From contig JANYKA010000232.1 of the NCBI GenBank assembly GCA_025358315.1, positions 1-32,325 of the forward strand: a DNA stretch of 32,325 nucleotides, written 5' to 3'. Position 1 is the stretch's first letter. Every line of letters begins with the position of its first letter. Positions 28,144 to 32,325 of the stretch are shown in pieces. Below the pieces are notes generated by a model. It searched no databases. It worked only from the letters and a program-made list of their open reading frames with translations, and was not told the DNA's origin. The translations under genes were made by a program, and so were the position numbers. Source of the stretch: Gemmatimonadota bacterium. Lineage in GTDB: Bacteria; Gemmatimonadota; Gemmatimonadetes; Gemmatimonadales; Gemmatimonadaceae.

Positions 28144-29267
28144 GAATCGGTATTACGTGCTATCCCACCTATGGCGGCTCCGGCGCTGTGGCGACCGAGT
28201 TGGGAATGGCGCTCGCTTCCCGCGGGCATGAAGTGCATTTCATCACGTATCAGCAGCCGTTCCGACTGCCGGTGTTTCTGCCGCGCGTCCACTTCCACGA
28301 AGTCGACGTTGGCCGGTATCCACTGTTTCAATATCCGCCCTACGATCTGGCGCTTGCCGTCCGGATGCACGAAGTCGTCATCAAGGAACGGCTCGATCTG
28401 CTCCACGTGCACTATGCGATCCCGCACGCAACCAGCGCGTGGATCGCCAAGGAAATGCTCCACAAGGAAGGCCGCGACATTAAGGTGATTACCACGCTGC
28501 ATGGAACAGACATCACTATTGTCGGTCAGGATCCATCGTTCCATGCGATTACGAAATTTTCCATTGAGAAGTCCGACCGCATCACTGCCGTCTCGGATTT
28601 TCTGAAAGACGAGACACTCCGTGCCTTCGGCTGCGCCGGGTGTGAGGTGCAGGTCATTCATAACTTTGTCGATCCGGCGGTCTACGACCGCGCCCGGTAT
28701 GCACCCGAACTTCGCACGGCGTTGGCGGGTGAGCGGAAAGTGCTCATGCACATTTCTAATTTTCGTCCGGTGAAACGTGTGGTCGACGTGGTGCGCACTT
28801 TTGCCCGTATACGAAAGGACGTGCCGAGCATTCTCGTGATGGTCGGCGATGGTCCCGATCGCGGCGAGGCGGAAAATGAAGCGCGTGCTCTTGGCGTCGA
28901 ATCCGATGTGCACTTCCTCGGCCGTATCGAGTCCGTCGCGCCGTTGCTCGCCTCGGCCGATCTTTTTTTCCTGATGTCTGATCGCGAGTCATTCGGATTG
29001 AGTGCGCTCGAAGCACTTGCCTGCGGCGTTCCGGCGTTTGGGTACAATGTCGGCGGCCTGCCCGAAGTCATTCGTGACGGCGTGACCGGATATCTGCGTC
29101 CGGTCGGTGATGTCGACGGCATTGCGGCAGCTGCCGTATCACTGTTGCGAGACCCGACGCGTCTCGCGGCGATGCGCACCGCAGCTGCATCCGATGCCCG
29201 CGCCCGCTTTTCACTCAATGCCGTCGTCGCACAGTATGAAGCGCTCTATCGTAGCGTCACCGGCTAA
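28140..29267 (+). CDS. bshA: N-acetyl-alpha-D-glucosaminyl L-malate synthase (bacillithiol biosynthesis)
   Basis: GTG 28140; 'RIGITCYPTYGGSGAVATELGMALASRGHEVHFITY...LLHVHYAIPHATSAW' and 'HISNFRPVKRVVDVV' match BshA-type GT4. Confidence 0.93.
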   Translation: MRIGITCYPTYGGSGAVATELGMALASRGHEVHFITYQQPFRLPVFLPRVHFHEVDVGRYPLFQYPPYDLALAVRMHEVVIKERLDLLHVHYAIPHATSAWIAKEMLHKEGRDIKVITTLHGTDITIVGQDPSFHAITKFSIEKSDRITAVSDFLKDETLRAFGCAGCEVQVIHNFVDPAVYDRARYAPELRTALAGERKVLMHISNFRPVKRVVDVVRTFARIRKDVPSILVMVGDGPDRGEAENEARALGVESDVHFLGRIESVAPLLASADLFFLMSDRESFGLSALEALACGVPAFGYNVGGLPEVIRDGVTGYLRPVGDVDGIAAAAVSLLRDPTRLAAMRTAAASDARARFSLNAVVAQYEALYRSVTG

Positions 29268-29309
29268 CGATCGCCCCTCCCTCCCGCCACCTGAAACCCC
29301 CCGACTGTC

Positions 29310-30143
29310 GTGAACGACCTCTCCCTGTTTCAATCGTTCGTGCTTGGCGCCATGCAAGGGCTCGCCGAGTTTCTGCCGATCAGCAGTTCGGCGCATTTGG
29401 CGCTTGCGCCCTGGGCGTTTGGCTGGCCGGAACCCGGTCTGGCGTTCGATGTTGCACTCCACCTTGGCACACTCGTCGCGGTGCTCTGGTATTTCCGCCG
29501 CGATTGGCTGGCACTTGCAGTGGCCGCGTTCGCTGTGGTAAGGGAGCGCCGTGTGAATACAGATGAACAGCGTCTCGTGGCTTGGCTAGTTATCGCCACT
29601 GTTCCGGGAGCGATTGCCGGGCTGTTGTTCGAAAAGCAGGCCGAACATTTGTTCCGCGCACCCTCCGTGATTGCCGTCGCATTGATTTTGATGGGCGCAC
29701 TGCTCTGGATCGTTGACGCCCGCGCCGCCCGTGCCGCCCGTGCCGCACGAGAGCATCCGCTGAGTGCCATGACATGGCGCGATGCGCTCCTCATTGGATG
29801 CGCTCAGGCGTTCGCGATTATTCCGGGCGTGTCGCGCTCTGGGGCGACAATGACCGCCGGCCGCGCCCTGTCGTTCACCCGCGCCGATTCGGCCAAGTTC
29901 AGCTTTATGATGTCCATGCCGATTATCGCTGCGGCGGCCGTGCTCAAACTGCCGAAGCTGATCTCGGCGGGGGGGCTTACTCCATCGCTGATCGTCGGCG
30001 TTGCCACGGCGGCCATTACGGGCTGGTTGGCCATTGCCATCCTCATGCGACTAGTGCAACACGGGGGGTTCCGTGTGTTTGCCCTGTACCGTTTTGCGCT
30101 CGGCGCAGCGGTGCTGATTCTTGTTGCGCTTCGCGCCCGCTGA
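29310..30143 (+). CDS. uppP: Undecaprenyl-diphosphatase
   Basis: 'LGAMQGLAEFLPISSSAHL', 'IIPGVSRSGATMTAGRAL'; multi-TM; GTG start. Confidence 0.97.
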   Translation: MNDLSLFQSFVLGAMQGLAEFLPISSSAHLALAPWAFGWPEPGLAFDVALHLGTLVAVLWYFRRDWLALAVAAFAVVRERRVNTDEQRLVAWLVIATVPGAIAGLLFEKQAEHLFRAPSVIAVALILMGALLWIVDARAARAARAAREHPLSAMTWRDALLIGCAQAFAIIPGVSRSGATMTAGRALSFTRADSAKFSFMMSMPIIAAAAVLKLPKLISAGGLTPSLIVGVATAAITGWLAIAILMRLVQHGGFRVFALYRFALGAAVLILVALRAR

Positions 30144-30151
30144 TCGCTGCG

Positions 30152-30895
30152 ATGCATCGCGTCGACGGATTCACCGCCAACGAATTAGCGGCCACGCTCG
30201 GACTGCCGGCGGCAGAGTTGTACGCCCGGCTCGGTTCGTCGATGGATGAGGCGCATCGCTTGGGCGCCGCTGGCACACCCACCGGTACGCTGATTCTTGC
30301 CGACGAACAAACGGCTGGCCGCGGACGGGGCGGGAAGAAATGGGATTCCGCCCCTGGTGAGGGCCTGTGTATGACCATGGTTGAACGGCCCGAGTCGGCG
30401 TCGGGGCTTGATGTGCTTTCGCTGCGACTCGGTCTGCGGATTGCCAGCGTACTCGAGCGGCTGGCGGGTTCGCTGATCGAAGTCAAATGGCCGAACGACC
30501 TGTTCGTTTCCGGGCGCAAGCTTGCGGGTATTCTTGTCGAAGCCCGATGGCGCGACCAGACGGTTGATTGGGTGGCCATCGGCGTCGGCATCAATATCGT
30601 AGCACCGTCCGGTGTGCCCAATGCGACGGGGCTGAAAGAGCGGTACACGCGCGCTGCCGTGCTCGCCGTATTGGTGCCGGCCGTCCGCGCCGCCGCCGCG
30701 TTGCGCGGCCCGCTTTCAACTGCCGAGCTCTCGGAGTTTGCAGCGCGCGATTATGCGCGTGGGCGTGTCATTCTTGAGCCAACAATTGGCACAGCACAAG
30801 GCATTACATCCGATGGAGCGCTTGTGGTTCGCACGGAAGCTGGCTTCGCGCACTTCCGTGGCGGTTCGCTCGTTTTTGCTGAGGAGGTCAAGTGA
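30152..30895 (+). CDS. birA: Biotin--[acetyl-CoA-carboxylase] ligase, no N-terminal HTH seen
   Basis: Start trimmed to ATG 30152; 'ADEQTAGRGRGGKKWDSAPGEGLCMTM', 'VKWPNDLFVSGRKLAGILVEARW', 'WVAIGVGINI'. Confidence 0.94.
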   Translation: MHRVDGFTANELAATLGLPAAELYARLGSSMDEAHRLGAAGTPTGTLILADEQTAGRGRGGKKWDSAPGEGLCMTMVERPESASGLDVLSLRLGLRIASVLERLAGSLIEVKWPNDLFVSGRKLAGILVEARWRDQTVDWVAIGVGINIVAPSGVPNATGLKERYTRAAVLAVLVPAVRAAAALRGPLSTAELSEFAARDYARGRVILEPTIGTAQGITSDGALVVRTEAGFAHFRGGSLVFAEEVK

Positions 30896-31665
30896 TACTT
30901 GCATTCGATGTTGGAAATACCGAAACGACGATCGGGCTATGTGTGGGAACTTCCGTGAGAGAACGGTGGCGCGTCACGACCGAAGGCGGCCGCACGCCCG
31001 ACGAAGTGCATCTCCTCATCCTTGCGTTGCTGAGCGCGGCCAACGTCAACCGCACAATGATTACCGGGAGCGCGATCGCCTCCGTAGTGCCGTCGGTAAC
31101 CGCCGCGTTGACGGACGCCTGCCGGAAACTCATCGGCGCCGAACCAATCATCGTCGATGGCCGTTCCAAGTTGCCGATCACGTTGGATGTGGACGAGCCT
31201 CAAACCGTCGGCGCCGATCGCATTGTCAACACGCTCGCCGCGAGCCGGCTGCACAAGTGCGATTGTATCGTGGTCGACCTCGGCACCGCGACCACCTACG
31301 ATTGCATAACCGCCGACGGCGTTTTTCTCGGTGGGGTCATTGCTCCCGGTGTGCAGATGTCGGCAGAATCACTGTTTCGCAAAACTTCGAAACTGCCGGC
31401 GACTGAAATTATCCCGCCCAAAAGCGTGATTGGGAAGCGGACCGAAGAATGCATCCGCGCCGGGGTGGTGCTGGGATCTGCCGAAGCCATTGACGGTCTC
31501 GTCCGGCGGATTAAGGCCGTCTGGCCGCGCCCCAACGTCCCGATGGTAATCGCAACAGGCGGCCTTGCAGCGGCTTTCAAACCGCTCTGTGCGCAGATTG
31601 AGAGCGTGGAGCCGGACCTCACTCTTCAGGGGTTGGCCATCGCCTATGAATTATTGAATTCATAG
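30892..31665 (+). CDS. coaX: Type III pantothenate kinase
   Basis: 'ILAFDVGNTETTIGL', 'GADRIVNTLAA', 'VVDLGTATTYDCI', 'GGVIAPGVQMSAESLFRKTSKLP'. GTGA overlap with birA. Confidence 0.96.
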   Translation: MILAFDVGNTETTIGLCVGTSVRERWRVTTEGGRTPDEVHLLILALLSAANVNRTMITGSAIASVVPSVTAALTDACRKLIGAEPIIVDGRSKLPITLDVDEPQTVGADRIVNTLAASRLHKCDCIVVDLGTATTYDCITADGVFLGGVIAPGVQMSAESLFRKTSKLPATEIIPPKSVIGKRTEECIRAGVVLGSAEAIDGLVRRIKAVWPRPNVPMVIATGGLAAAFKPLCAQIESVEPDLTLQGLAIAYELLNS

Positions 31666-31733
31666 GTCACCGATCATGTATAAAGCGTTACATAGCAGGC
31701 ACTTAAGGATAATCGTAGACCTATGCCGACGCC

Positions 31734-31762
31734 TTGACTAGCGCCGTGATTTTAGGTACGTT
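31734..31762 (+). promoter_or_regulatory. Predicted groES promoter
   Basis: TTGACT (31734-31739), 17-nt spacer, weak TACGTT -10, directly upstream of CIRCE. Confidence 0.45.
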
Positions 31763-31771
31763 ATGGGGCTG

Positions 31772-31798
31772 TTAGCACTCTGCTTGACTGAGTGCTAA
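31772..31798 (+). promoter_or_regulatory. CIRCE element (HrcA operator)
   Basis: TTAGCACTC-TGCTTGACT-GAGTGCTAA, exact consensus inverted repeat with 9-nt spacer upstream of groES. Confidence 0.97.
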
Positions 31799-31853
31799 TA
31801 CGATTCGCAATCATTGCGACTCTAGTGAACCCATAGCAGGAGGAACACTCCAA

Positions 31854-32162
31854 ATGGCAGCAAAGTCCGCTACCACGTCGAAGGTCGCGCCGCTGGCCGA
31901 CCGCGTCGTCGTGAAGCCGCTCGAGGAAGCCGAGCAGATGCGCGGTGGCCTGTACATCCCGGATACGGCGAAGGAAAAGCCGCAACAGGGTGAAGTGATC
32001 GCCGTCGGTCCTGGCCGTTTTGATGACGGCAAACGCGTGCCGCCCGAAGTGAAGGCCGGCGACAAGATCCTGTATGGCAAGTACAGCGGCACCGAAGTCA
32101 CGCTCAATGGTGAGCCCGTGCTCATCCTCCGCGAGTCCGATATCCTCGCGATCGTCAGCTGA
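31854..32162 (+). CDS. groES: Co-chaperonin GroES
   Basis: '[44 protein letters not shown]...[33 protein letters not shown]'. SD AGGAGG upstream. Confidence 0.98.
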   Translation: MAAKSATTSKVAPLADRVVVKPLEEAEQMRGGLYIPDTAKEKPQQGEVIAVGPGRFDDGKRVPPEVKAGDKILYGKYSGTEVTLNGEPVLILRESDILAIVS

Positions 32163-32325
32163 ACCTCACCTCCTTACTGAAGAGATAGATCAATGGCAGC
32201 CAAGGAACTCCATTTCAATGTTGACGATCGCGAGGATATCGGACTCGCGGAGGATGAGCACGGGCTCACCATTGAGCGTGACTTCGGTGCCGCTGTACTT
32301 GCCATACAGGATCTTGTCGCCGGCC
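32054..32325. repeat. 104-bp perfect inverted repeat (arms 32054-32157 and 32222-32325, 64-bp spacer) at the window end
   Basis: Base-by-base comparison: the reverse complement of 32054-32157 equals 32222-32325. Confidence 0.97.
32193..32325 (+). pseudogene. groEL: groEL 5' fragment joined to an inverted copy of groES (chimeric; likely artefact)
   Basis: [11 protein letters not shown] is a GroEL N-terminus, but from 32222 the sequence is the exact reverse complement of 32054-32157. Confidence 0.8.

Noticed and set aside
27951-28913. 320-aa minus-strand ORF
   Set aside because: Antisense to bshA/miaA, with no recognisable motifs; GC-rich shadow ORF.
29969-29975. Run of seven G in uppP as a possible phase-variation tract
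   Set aside because: The uppP frame is intact and one short G run in GC-rich DNA is not evidence of phase variation.
32193-32325. Novel open reading frame [31 protein letters not shown]...
   Set aside because: From 32222 it is the exact antisense of groES, so it is a chimeric frame and not a new protein.
1-32325. CRISPR array, phage, transposon or defence island
   Set aside because: No direct repeat arrays, integrase/transposase motifs or defence-family motifs were seen; gene content is housekeeping.

Overview
The window looks like a high-GC bacterial chromosomal segment, possibly Gemmatimonadota (inferred from gene content and style, not proven). It is densely packed with housekeeping genes. 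Left to right: the 3' end of a tRNA; three tandem secreted amidohydrolase-like genes; a convergent CHASE4/PAS hybrid histidine kinase; a GT87-like membrane glycosyltransferase; a ChbG/HpnK-like deacetylase and a family 2 glycosyltransferase on the minus strand; pyrR-pyrB-pyrC, a class II aldolase and a coiled-coil/zinc-ribbon protein; rpsT on the minus strand. From about 15.1 to 31.7 kb there is a co-directional run of mostly overlapping genes: M50 protease, scpA, scpB, rluB-like, MoxR, DUF58, Bat-like proteins, mutL, miaA, bshA, uppP, birA, coaX. The window ends with a CIRCE element, groES and the first codons of groEL. I saw no CRISPR array, mobile element or obvious defence system. The observations most worth checking are: (1) a perfect 104-bp inverted copy of the groES 3' end that replaces groEL after about 10 codons, most likely a fold-back chimera or assembly artefact; (2) the amidohydrolase trio, where the outer two genes have lost the metal ligands kept by the middle one; (3) terminator-like hairpins inside the first amidohydrolase signal-peptide codons and in the rpsT leader; (4) a ChbG-like gene with no ATG/GTG/TTG start upstream of its catalytic NADD motif; (5) a fused Bat operon. 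I found no convincing wholly new system.
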